A stretch of DNA of 23,153 bases from JBFLVQ01 sp040758525 (GTDB lineage Bacteria > Acidobacteriota > Blastocatellia > Chloracidobacteriales > JADJPF01), in contig JBFLVQ010000071.1 of assembly GCA_040758525.1 (NCBI GenBank), forward strand, positions 1-23,153, read 5' to 3'. This document shows positions 7,743-14,973 of the stretch, piece by piece; the first letter of the stretch is position 1, and each line of letters starts with the position of its first letter. The translations under genes were made by a program, and so were the position numbers. Below the pieces are notes generated by a model. That model was not told the DNA's origin. It made no database searches and was given only the letters and a program-made list of their open reading frames with translations.

Positions 7743-8255
7743 ATGGCAAAAGGATGGAAGATAGAGGGCCTAATCCCTGAGCAACCGCTTAATGAAAGCG
7801 CGCGCCGAATTATCATAACAAAGTTCCGCGAAGCCTTCCATTATCGCACTGCGGTTGAGACAGGTCTAGATAGCGAAGCAGTACATGACATGCGGGTATC
7901 ACTGCGGCGATTATGGGCAGCAATGCATAGCTTCCACAACTGTTTTGCCGATGCACCAGAGTTTGCACGTCTTATTCGCCATACTCGTAAACTGGCGCGT
8001 CGCTTGGGAGCGGTACGTGATTTAGATGTGATGATTGAAATGCTTGCTGCACGGGCCTGTGCCGATGGTCTCAGCGAGGCAGCCGTGGTTGCTTTACAGA
8101 CAATGATTACACACTGCCAAAAAAAGCGACACAAACAGCACAAACGCTTGCTACGTTATCTTGCTAAGCTTGATGAGCGACAATTCGAAGATGTATTTCT
8201 GCGCTTTTTTGCTGTCAACTATTCTGTACCATTACCCCTGTATACGGCCAGATAG
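7743..8255 (+). CDS. CHAD-domain protein, N-terminal half (ends at in-frame TAG)
   Basis: The first half of a CHAD protein, 170 aa. CHAD domains are helical bundles of two similar four-helix repeats with conserved histidines and many basic residues, and they bind inorganic polyphosphate. This half has the first repeat: VHDMRVSLRRLWAAMHSF near residues 42-59, with its His, and RRLGAVRDLDVMIEML near 84-99. The start is ATG 7743, with GGAG nine bases upstream and a good promoter; the frame is open further upstream but that part overlaps rimP and looks non-coding. The frame ends with TAG at 8253-8255. The following frame starts four bases later in the same reading frame and supplies the second repeat, so a single nonsense codon separates the halves. 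It may be a pseudogene, a two-subunit version, or a readthrough gene. Confidence 0.75.
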   Translation: MAKGWKIEGLIPEQPLNESARRIIITKFREAFHYRTAVETGLDSEAVHDMRVSLRRLWAAMHSFHNCFADAPEFARLIRHTRKLARRLGAVRDLDVMIEMLAARACADGLSEAAVVALQTMITHCQKKRHKQHKRLLRYLAKLDERQFEDVFLRFFAVNYSVPLPLYTAR

Positions 8256-8258
8256 CTT

Positions 8259-8765
8259 ATGACAAATTTGGATCTAAAGAATAGTCAAACCGAACTTAGC
8301 TTTCGCGACAATGCTTACGCCCTTCTTCCCACTGTAGTGGAGGCTCTTTACTCTCACCCGGTACCTACCAAGAGTAATAGTGATATTGATGCTCAACTGT
8401 TACATGAGTTGCGTATTGAGGCTAAGCGGCTACGCTATTTATTAGAGTTTTTTGAGAGCTGTTATGGTAAACGGCTTGAACGCTATCTTGAAGCAATACG
8501 GTTGTTGCAGGAAATATTGGGAAATATACATGACTGCGATGTTATGGTTGAGTTCCTTACTGCTCAATATAGTAAGCTAGACAAACGTGGTGGTAGCGAT
8601 ATCGTCAAGCAGGGTTTAAACCAATTGATCGCTGATTTTCAGCGCCAGCGTACACAACTTGCGTGTGAGTTCTTGATCTTCTGGCAACGTCGTTTCCGCC
8701 GTGGTTTCAAGACCCAGTTGCTTAAACTGCTACGCCAGTTGCCCAACACTATGCCATCAGTTTGA
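8259..8765 (+). CDS. CHAD-domain protein, C-terminal half
   Basis: A 168-residue frame holding the second CHAD repeat: LLHELRIEAKRLRYLLEFF near residues 47-65 (the conserved His and basic helix), then RLLQEILGNIHDCDVMVEFL near 81-100. The last 40 residues are basic (FWQRRFRRGFKTQLLKLLRQ), as expected of a polyphosphate binder. The ATG at 8259 has no Shine-Dalgarno sequence. It is in the same frame as the upstream half, separated only by TAG CTT, so expression would need reinitiation after the stop or readthrough. Codon use and motif conservation remain normal after the stop, with no other stop or frameshift, so decay, if any, is recent. Joined, the two would make about 340 residues, a normal CHAD-only size. 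Confidence 0.72.
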   Translation: MTNLDLKNSQTELSFRDNAYALLPTVVEALYSHPVPTKSNSDIDAQLLHELRIEAKRLRYLLEFFESCYGKRLERYLEAIRLLQEILGNIHDCDVMVEFLTAQYSKLDKRGGSDIVKQGLNQLIADFQRQRTQLACEFLIFWQRRFRRGFKTQLLKLLRQLPNTMPSV

Positions 8766-8797
8766 CGCCTGCTATTACTTGGTGCTGTACGGCTAAA

Positions 8798-8827
8798 TTG
8801 ACACTTTTAGAATGAGTAGTGTAGTAT
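8798..8827 (+). promoter_or_regulatory. Strong sigma70-type promoter of the cysK-type gene
   Basis: A perfect TTGACA (8798-8803) and TAGTAT (8822-8827) are 18 bases apart. Transcription would start near 8834, immediately before the hairpin at 8838-8854. The ribosome-binding site GAGGAG (8866-8871) precedes the ATG at 8877. Confidence 0.65.
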
Positions 8828-8837
8828 CGGAAAAAGT

Positions 8838-8862
8838 AAGGCCTTCAGGGCCTTTCGCTTTT
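8838..8862 (+). terminator. Small terminator-like hairpin between promoter and cysK-type gene
   Basis: AAGGCC-TTCAG-GGCCTT (8838-8854) forms a perfect 6-bp stem followed by TCGCTTTTAT. It may end CHAD transcripts. It also lies right at the predicted start of the downstream transcript, where it would form a 5' hairpin or attenuator. Confidence 0.5.
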
Positions 8863-8876
8863 ATAGAGGAGAAAAG

Positions 8877-9797
8877 ATGAGCTTGGGGACGGTAGATAGT
8901 ATTATCGACTTGATTGGTCACACTCCGCTTCTGCACCTCAAGCGGCTGCAGCCCTCAGGTGCGGCAAATGTTTATGCTAAGCTCGAATACCTCAATCCTG
9001 GTGGCAGCGTGAAGGATCGCGCTGCTATGGGATTGATCCTAGATGCTGAGCGGCGAAATCTGATTAAACCAGGTTCAACTATCATTGAGCCGACCGCTGG
9101 CAATACTGGTATTGGTCTTGTGTTGATTGGCCGTGCGCGTGGTTATCGTGTGATCGTATGTGTACCAGAAGGCTATAGCCGTGAGAAGATGATTGTTACT
9201 GAAGCGCTTGGGGGTGAGATTGTCTATACACCACGCGAGGCAGGTATGCAGGGCGCTATCCAAAAAGCGCGTGAACTCACTGCTCAGATCCCAAACTCGT
9301 ACAGCCCACAACAGTTTGAAAATCCTGCTAATCCTCGCTACCATTATGAGACGACCGCACCTGAAATAGCTGAACAGTTAAATGGCCACGTTGATGCTGT
9401 AGTAATTGGCTGTGGTACCTGTGGCACGTTTACTGGTATTGCGCGTTACTTTCGAGAGAAGAACCCCTCTGTGCGATGTGTAGCAGTGGAGACAGAAGGT
9501 TCGGTGCTGGGTGGTGGACCGCCTGGCCCGCATCGTGTCGAAGGAATAGGCACAAGTTTTATTCCTGCCAACTTTGATGAGAAAGTCTGTGATGAGATCA
9601 TAAAAGTGACAGATGCAGAAGCCTTCCAAATGGTCAAGCAGTTGGCCAGGGAGGAAGGAGTACTGTGTGGTAGTTCTAGCGGCGCCAATGCGGTGGCCGC
9701 TTTCCAGACCGCCTGTCGATTGGGTGCAGGCCATAATGTGGTTACAGTCTTTGCTGATGGCGCCGAGCGGTATATGAGTAAAGGAATCTTTGAATAA
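8877..9797 (+). CDS. Cysteine synthase / cystathionine beta-synthase family PLP enzyme
   Basis: A 306-residue fold-type II PLP enzyme. The PLP lysine is K46 in GGSVKDRA, the substrate loop is TAGNTG at 73-78, the phosphate-binding glycine loop is GCGTCGT at 178-184, and GSSSG at 266-270 contacts the pyridine ring. Members condense O-acetylserine with sulfide (CysK/CysM) or serine/O-acetylserine with homocysteine (CBS, MccA). The next gene, 25 bases downstream, is a cystathionine gamma-synthase/lyase, so the pair resembles mccAB of reverse transsulfuration. The sequence alone does not settle which reaction it performs. One oddity: the usual GTGGT phosphate loop reads GTCGT here, with Cys182 replacing a glycine. 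The start has GAGGAG five bases upstream. Confidence 0.88.
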   Translation: MSLGTVDSIIDLIGHTPLLHLKRLQPSGAANVYAKLEYLNPGGSVKDRAAMGLILDAERRNLIKPGSTIIEPTAGNTGIGLVLIGRARGYRVIVCVPEGYSREKMIVTEALGGEIVYTPREAGMQGAIQKARELTAQIPNSYSPQQFENPANPRYHYETTAPEIAEQLNGHVDAVVIGCGTCGTFTGIARYFREKNPSVRCVAVETEGSVLGGGPPGPHRVEGIGTSFIPANFDEKVCDEIIKVTDAEAFQMVKQLAREEGVLCGSSSGANAVAAFQTACRLGAGHNVVTVFADGAERYMSKGIFE

Positions 9798-9822
9798 CTA
9801 GGCTTAAAGATTTGGAGCAGTC

Positions 9823-10962
9823 ATGGAATTTGCCACTACCGCGATCCATGCCGGGCAGGAGCCAGACCCCTCCACCGGTGCGATCATTACACCAATTTAC
9901 CAAACCTCCACTTATGTACAGGAAGGGGTTGGTCGTCATAAAGGGTTTGAATACGCACGTACACAAAATCCTACTAGACTAGCATTAGAGCGCAATATTG
10001 CTGCCCTAGAAGGAGGCGCACTAGGATATGGTTTTGCCTCTGGCATGGCAGCCATCAATGCTGTAATGACACTACTGGTAAGCGGCCAACATTGTGTCGT
10101 CTCTGACACTACTTATGGTGGCACTTTCCGCCTTTTTGACAAAGTGCTTAAACAGTTGGGATTGGAATTCAGCTATGTTAACACTGCTGAGATAGCTTCA
10201 ATACGTGGTGCACTGCGTGCCAACACCCGTATGATCTTTATAGAAACGCCTACCAATCCGACTATGACGCTTACTGATATTGAGGCAGTGGCAGAGTTGG
10301 CACATTCAGCAGGGTTGTTGTTAGTTGTTGACAATACCTTCATGAGCCCCTATTTTCAGCGTCCCCTCGAATTTGGCGCAGATATTGTCATCCATTCAAC
10401 AACCAAATATTTGAATGGCCATAGCGACAGTGTAGGTGGAATAGTAGTACTTAATAACATAGAGATCGCTGCCAAAATCGCCTTTATCCAGAATGCTGCT
10501 GGTGCGATTTTGAGTCCTTTCGATGCTTGGCTGATTCTACGCGGTACTAAGACATTGGCTGTACGTATGCGCCAGCATGATGAAAATGGTCGTGTGGTAG
10601 CAAATTTTTTAGTTGAACACCCTAAGGTAGAAAAAGTATTCTATCCTGGTCTCATCAGCCACCCTCAGCACCAGTTGGCATGTCGGCAGATGAAAGGTTT
10701 TGGTGCTATGATCTCTTTTGAAACCGGCTCGGGTGAACGAGCACGGCGTTTTCTTGAGAGTGTACGGCTGTGTGCATTAGCTGAATCATTGGGGGGGGTA
10801 GAGACACTGGTCTGTCATCCAGCGACAATGACCCATGCTAGTGTACCGCCTGAGGAACGCGAGCGTTTGGGCATTACCGATGGGCTGGTACGGATTTCTG
10901 TAGGAATTGAGGATGTTGAGGATATAATTTCAGATATTGATCAGGCATTAGCGAATTTGTGA
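9823..10962 (+). CDS. Cystathionine gamma-synthase / gamma-lyase (Cys/Met metabolism PLP enzyme)
   Basis: A 379-residue fold-type I PLP enzyme of the MetB/CGL/MetC family. It shows the subunit-interface motif YARTQNPTR at 44-52, the phosphate-binding segment ASGMAAI near 72-78, D170 in VVDNTF, which pairs with the pyridine nitrogen, and the Schiff-base lysine K195 in HSTTKYLNGHSD. The family makes or cleaves cystathionine; MetB, MccB and CGL are hard to separate by motif. Following a CBS/CysK-type gene by 25 bases, with TTTGGAG before its ATG, it is most simply the second enzyme of homocysteine-to-cysteine transsulfuration, though forward synthesis of methionine is possible. The two genes are almost surely co-transcribed. 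No clear terminator follows the stop. Confidence 0.88.
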   Translation: MEFATTAIHAGQEPDPSTGAIITPIYQTSTYVQEGVGRHKGFEYARTQNPTRLALERNIAALEGGALGYGFASGMAAINAVMTLLVSGQHCVVSDTTYGGTFRLFDKVLKQLGLEFSYVNTAEIASIRGALRANTRMIFIETPTNPTMTLTDIEAVAELAHSAGLLLVVDNTFMSPYFQRPLEFGADIVIHSTTKYLNGHSDSVGGIVVLNNIEIAAKIAFIQNAAGAILSPFDAWLILRGTKTLAVRMRQHDENGRVVANFLVEHPKVEKVFYPGLISHPQHQLACRQMKGFGAMISFETGSGERARRFLESVRLCALAESLGGVETLVCHPATMTHASVPPEERERLGITDGLVRISVGIEDVEDIISDIDQALANL

Positions 10963-11062
10963 AGGTAGTGTTACGGGATTGGTAGCAGCTTCGTTTCAAC
11001 CGTGTAGGATTATTTGTTAGTAAGCGCATGTTTTTATGCTGGTAAGCGCGCAACAATTTTAA

Positions 11063-11068
11063 TATAAT
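11063..11068 (+). promoter_or_regulatory. Candidate -10 box upstream of the PP2C gene
   Basis: A perfect TATAAT lies about 90 bases before the PP2C ATG. The hexamer 17 bases upstream (TGGTAA) matches the -35 consensus poorly. Two GTAAGCGC copies lie about 25 bases apart just upstream (near 11018 and 11043) and could be activator sites. The promoter call is tentative. Confidence 0.4.
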
Positions 11069-11155
11069 CCTGCATAAGAAGTTACTTTGGGTTGAGACGC
11101 GCGTAAGGTAACGGCTATCACTACAGCACAGTCCAAAACTCATAACATTGAATCT

Positions 11156-13012
11156 ATGGCACAAGAACCCAATATTAATATTCTGCTGTATGCTCAAACC
11201 GACATCGGCATGGTACGTCACGGAAATGAAGACAACTTTCTTGTTGTCGATCTGAGCACAGCCGAAACCTGGACAGCCGACTCGACACACCATCCCCCAG
11301 AAGAGGGGATACATTCAGTTTCACAAGGGCATTACGGCTCACTAGTAGCTGTATCTGACGGCATGGGTGGAGCATTAGCAGGTGAGGTGGCTAGTCAAAT
11401 GGCTGTCACCGCGGTACGCGATCGTATGCTACAATTTCAAGCTACCCCATCCTTTTCGCAATATGCTTTTCATGAGAGGCTGCGTCTTGCCATTGAACAG
11501 GCCAACATTCTCATCAATGTAGAGAGCCAAAATAATGTCGAATATACAGGCATGGGGGCAACTTTTACCGCCGCTGGGGTCGAAGGAGATATTGCTTATT
11601 TAGCCCAGGTCGGTGATTCACGTTGCTATCTAATTCGACAGAGCAAGATTGCTCAAGTGACAAAAGACCAGTCCTTGGTTAGCCAGCTTGTTGAAGCTGG
11701 TCATATCACAGAGGAGGAGGCTGAGCAACATACTTACAAGAACGTTATCTTGCAAGCATTGGGTGCACAGCCGCGCGTTAATGTTATTGTCGATCGGGTA
11801 AGACTGCGTCGCAATGATGTATTACTGCTCTGCTCTGATGGTCTCTCTGGCAAAGTAAAAGGTCCCGAGATGCTTAAGGTCCTCAACGAATCATCCGACA
11901 TCAAGGCTGCCTGTGACACCCTTATTAAAATGGCCAATGAGCGTGGTGGTGAGGATAATATTACAGTCCTGATTGCACGTTTTGATGGTGAAGGACTACA
12001 AGAGCCATTAAGTGAAGATTCCTTCAAAGGTGAATTTATTCCTCGTGATCCTACCCTGCCAGATGAGATTGACCCAGCCCAGTTGGTATCTCCTGATGAA
12101 GAGACATTGCGGCCTGAGGTGCCGATTGTAATCGAATCGGATGGTGAGCGTATAGATGTGGTCGAGACTCAGGAAGTACAGGCGACAATGCTTAATATTC
12201 CTGCTGTCACACCACAAATGGTTGCCGCACATGCCTCTCAGATGTCTTCAGTAAGCGAGACGGCGCCTACACCAACAGCGCCATCATCTTCAACCGCTAC
12301 TACTGAACCGCTTCCGTCAACGCCACCATCAGCCGTTTCTGCCCCTGTTACAGCGCCGGTAACTACCGCACCTATTACCGCGCCAGTCTCTACTAATAAT
12401 GTGCCTTCCATAGAGACTAACTCTTCTTATGATGAAGCCACCCATAGTATTCCAGAAGATCCTCCGGCTGCTGATCTAGCATCTTCATCACGTGCCTTAT
12501 GGGTGATCATTACCGTTGCACTGGTCACTTTTGCAACTCTCGCTTTGATGTTTTTAGCTTGGCGTCTCTACCAAAGCCGACAGAGCGCTGCTACTACACT
12601 ACCCAGTCCATCTGTAAATGTCAGTCCTCCAGTTCAACCGGTCCAGCCTCCCCAGCCTACCCCTACAATAGTCAATGAAGTGGAGGCTAGTCTGGCCAAG
12701 ACCGATAGTAAACTTAAGGATCTAGTGGGCAAGGCGGTGCTGCTTCCAGCTAGTAATCGCAAGCAAAAATTGGACAAGGAACTGAATAGTTTGCAAGCAC
12801 AACTCACCGATTTGAACCTACATAAGCAAGAGACTAAACCTGAAGAGTTGCTTAATCAATCAGAGAAATTGTTCACTAAACTTAGCGAGATTGAAAAGGA
12901 ATTCTTTAGTGAGGAGCCACCCAAACCTGCTCCTAAGCCGCGTCGCAAACCGCCCATTGATGCACCATCTAGCGAGACTGGAGAGACCAATAGCAATCCT
13001 AATCAGAATTAA
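11156..13012 (+). CDS. Membrane-anchored PP2C-type Ser/Thr protein phosphatase
   Basis: A 618-residue protein. Residues 10-278 are a PPM/PP2C phosphatase with the metal ligands in order: RHGNEDN (21-27), VSDGMGG (66-72), GMGATF (132-137), VGDSR (152-156), CSDGL (226-230) and GGEDN (264-268). A long Pro/Thr/Ala/Ser-rich linker (about 345-440, with repeats such as APVTAPV and APITAPV) leads to one membrane helix at about 447-468. A further Pro-rich and helical segment (about 515-590) would lie on the other side of the membrane. It should dephosphorylate Ser/Thr-phosphorylated proteins from the cytoplasmic face. Partner Hanks-type kinases are not in this window; the nearest related part is the FHA protein at 14974-16365. 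No Shine-Dalgarno precedes the ATG. A bidirectional terminator follows. Confidence 0.9.
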   Translation: MAQEPNINILLYAQTDIGMVRHGNEDNFLVVDLSTAETWTADSTHHPPEEGIHSVSQGHYGSLVAVSDGMGGALAGEVASQMAVTAVRDRMLQFQATPSFSQYAFHERLRLAIEQANILINVESQNNVEYTGMGATFTAAGVEGDIAYLAQVGDSRCYLIRQSKIAQVTKDQSLVSQLVEAGHITEEEAEQHTYKNVILQALGAQPRVNVIVDRVRLRRNDVLLLCSDGLSGKVKGPEMLKVLNESSDIKAACDTLIKMANERGGEDNITVLIARFDGEGLQEPLSEDSFKGEFIPRDPTLPDEIDPAQLVSPDEETLRPEVPIVIESDGERIDVVETQEVQATMLNIPAVTPQMVAAHASQMSSVSETAPTPTAPSSSTATTEPLPSTPPSAVSAPVTAPVTTAPITAPVSTNNVPSIETNSSYDEATHSIPEDPPAADLASSSRALWVIITVALVTFATLALMFLAWRLYQSRQSAATTLPSPSVNVSPPVQPVQPPQPTPTIVNEVEASLAKTDSKLKDLVGKAVLLPASNRKQKLDKELNSLQAQLTDLNLHKQETKPEELLNQSEKLFTKLSEIEKEFFSEEPPKPAPKPRRKPPIDAPSSETGETNSNPNQN

Positions 13013-13051
13013 GCTGCCCGCTACCTTAGGTGCTGTGAAAGAATTTTTCTA

Positions 13052-13106
13052 CTAAAGCAAAGAGAGCACGAAGAGGTGAAACTTTCTTCGTGCTCTCTTA
13101 CTTTAG
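13052..13106. terminator. Long bidirectional hairpin terminator (PP2C / resB)
   Basis: A 15-bp perfect stem (from 13060 to 13100) extends outward with CTAAAG / CTTTAG to about 22 pairs with one bulge; the loop is about ten bases. It sits between a plus-strand gene ending at 13012 and a minus-strand gene ending at 13117. It serves both, though neither side has a full U-run. Confidence 0.75.
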
Positions 13107-13116
13107 ATAAGAAGTC

Positions 13117-14832
13117 TTATTCTTTGTTTCTACCTTTGGACTTCTCTTCCTTATTATCTTTCACTTCTTTAGCATCTTGGTATTGCTCTTGAATTTGGGT
13201 TAGCAGCGCACTGTAGCGCACTTCAAAAGCTGGCCGATTGCGATTGGTATTGCCAGCAAAATAGAGTTGCAATTGATCCTGACCCGGTTTGATCAATACC
13301 CAGATACGTTCATGAGAGAAGAAGAAAACAGTAATAAGAAATAGCACTAATAGTGCACAGCCAAGATACACAGTATCAACACCAGGGTCATATTGTACCT
13401 GCAGTGTATGAGCCCGCGAGACCTTTTCAAACCCTTTAAGTTGAACAAGGTAATTTCCTACTGTAATCAGCTCTGTAAGGAAAGGTGCTTTGCCCTGCTT
13501 CACCATATCAATAATATCCGGCAGGAAGCCAATTGCTGTTTTAGTAGCACCATCGGCAAGCAGCACTTCAACATAAGCAGCAGGTCGATTGTAGTCGCCA
13601 GAATTAGTGAAGGGTGTACGGGTCTGCTGATCAATACGAAAGTCTGGATAGAAATCCTTCCAACGAATCTTACCAACACCTGGCAATTCCACTGAGCCAT
13701 TACGCTTGAGAGTAACCTCTTTAGTCTCACCCTGACCATCCTTAGGCAATAGTTGCAGGGTGACTTCACGAGCACTATTGATCGGATCAAAACTCGATTG
13801 GAAGAAGCGATAACCACGGAAATCTACTGGTTCATTTAGGTGTACATTACCTTTGAACTTTTTGCCATTCTCATCAAAGACCACTAGTGTATGCCAGTCG
13901 AGAGTATTTTGGGGACTAAGATCTTTGCTAGGATCAATAAGTTCTTGCTTAATATCGGTGCAAATCATACGGAAAGGCAACTTATAAGTATTGACCTCGC
14001 TACCAACAGGCCCAGGCGAGAAGAAACTATCCGCCACCTCACCAGGAGCAAAATTGATTAGCCCTTTCTGTCCCCATTTATTGCCTACAAACCAGCCTAA
14101 CAGGATCATCAATAGCGCCACATGCACAGCACAGAAGGCGAGTCGATTCCATACTCCTCGTTCAACAAATATCGTAGTAGCGCCATCCTTGCTCTCGGTC
14201 ACACGCATACGAAAGGAGCTGAAATGTGCTAGTAACCCGCTTAATGGACCGAAAGCTGCCACCCAACGGGGTAACAATATTTGACGGCAATTGAGCGCTA
14301 TACGGTCGACAAACTTTGGTGTGTAGACCTCACGTGAGAGTCGGAATTGACTATGCCAGGGCTGGTAACGTGCAAAAGACTCCGAAATACTACTCTTTGG
14401 TTGGGTGAAGAAATGCCAGTGACCAGGCGCACGGTCGATGGTCGCCAGCACGATATTAAGACTCAGGGTAAGCAAAAGTAGATTGAAGTACCAGACATGA
14501 TAAATATCGAAGAAACCGAGAAATTCGTAAAGCTTCCTTTCCGCTGGTGTACAAGCTTGAAAGAATTTCTCAAAATCTGATGTCCCCTGCTGCACTACAA
14601 ATGTGCCGATTGCTGAAAATATGATCAGTATTACTAGCAGCGCAATACCGAATTTAACGGAACTAAGTAGCTTGAGGAACTCATCTAGATAAGATGTCTT
14701 CTTTTTACCAACTGCAGCGCTTTCCCCGATCTTCTGCTGAGCGTCTGTAGAACCACTTTCGTTGACCTCGGCAGCCATCTCAGTGGCTACCTCTAACTGT
14801 GACTGAGAGTCGATTTTTTTTGCTGTCGACAT
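13117..14832 (-). CDS. resB: ResB/Ccs1-family cytochrome c biogenesis protein
   Basis: A 571-residue membrane protein with the ResB layout: a polar N-terminus of about 60 residues, TM1 at 61-82 (FGIALLVILIIFSAIGTFVV), TM2 at about 115-132, TM3 at about 232-250 containing His237, a large soluble domain (about 255-480), and TM4 at about 482-502 followed by a charged Lys/Glu tail. ResB (Ccs1) works with ResC/CcsA in System II to carry heme across the membrane and attach it to apocytochrome c. The ccsA/resC gene is not in the window. Upstream on the same strand lies the FHA/cNMP/DUF4388 gene, 141 bases away, but a separate promoter is likely. The N-terminal extension is longer than in Bacillus ResB and low in complexity. 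The ATG has a weak AGGA site. Confidence 0.88.
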   Translation of the reverse strand: MSTAKKIDSQSQLEVATEMAAEVNESGSTDAQQKIGESAAVGKKKTSYLDEFLKLLSSVKFGIALLVILIIFSAIGTFVVQQGTSDFEKFFQACTPAERKLYEFLGFFDIYHVWYFNLLLLTLSLNIVLATIDRAPGHWHFFTQPKSSISESFARYQPWHSQFRLSREVYTPKFVDRIALNCRQILLPRWVAAFGPLSGLLAHFSSFRMRVTESKDGATTIFVERGVWNRLAFCAVHVALLMILLGWFVGNKWGQKGLINFAPGEVADSFFSPGPVGSEVNTYKLPFRMICTDIKQELIDPSKDLSPQNTLDWHTLVVFDENGKKFKGNVHLNEPVDFRGYRFFQSSFDPINSAREVTLQLLPKDGQGETKEVTLKRNGSVELPGVGKIRWKDFYPDFRIDQQTRTPFTNSGDYNRPAAYVEVLLADGATKTAIGFLPDIIDMVKQGKAPFLTELITVGNYLVQLKGFEKVSRAHTLQVQYDPGVDTVYLGCALLVLFLITVFFFSHERIWVLIKPGQDQLQLYFAGNTNRNRPAFEVRYSALLTQIQEQYQDAKEVKDNKEEKSKGRNKE

Positions 14833-14921
14833 TTAATATCTATTCCTAACCACAATAAAATCTATTACTCATATATGTGAATCAACATCGCTTTTGATCA
14901 GTAACCGTCGAGCCTAACGAT

Positions 14922-14949
14922 ATTATCAGAGATAACTAATGCTGAGCAA
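14922..14949 (-). promoter_or_regulatory. Candidate resB promoter
   Basis: On the minus strand TTGCTC (14944-14949) and GATAAT (14922-14927) are 16 bases apart, about 90 bases before the resB start and inside the gap after the FHA gene. It would let resB be expressed apart from the upstream gene. Confidence 0.45.
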
Positions 14950-14973
14950 GTAGATAGCAACCACACAGCAACT

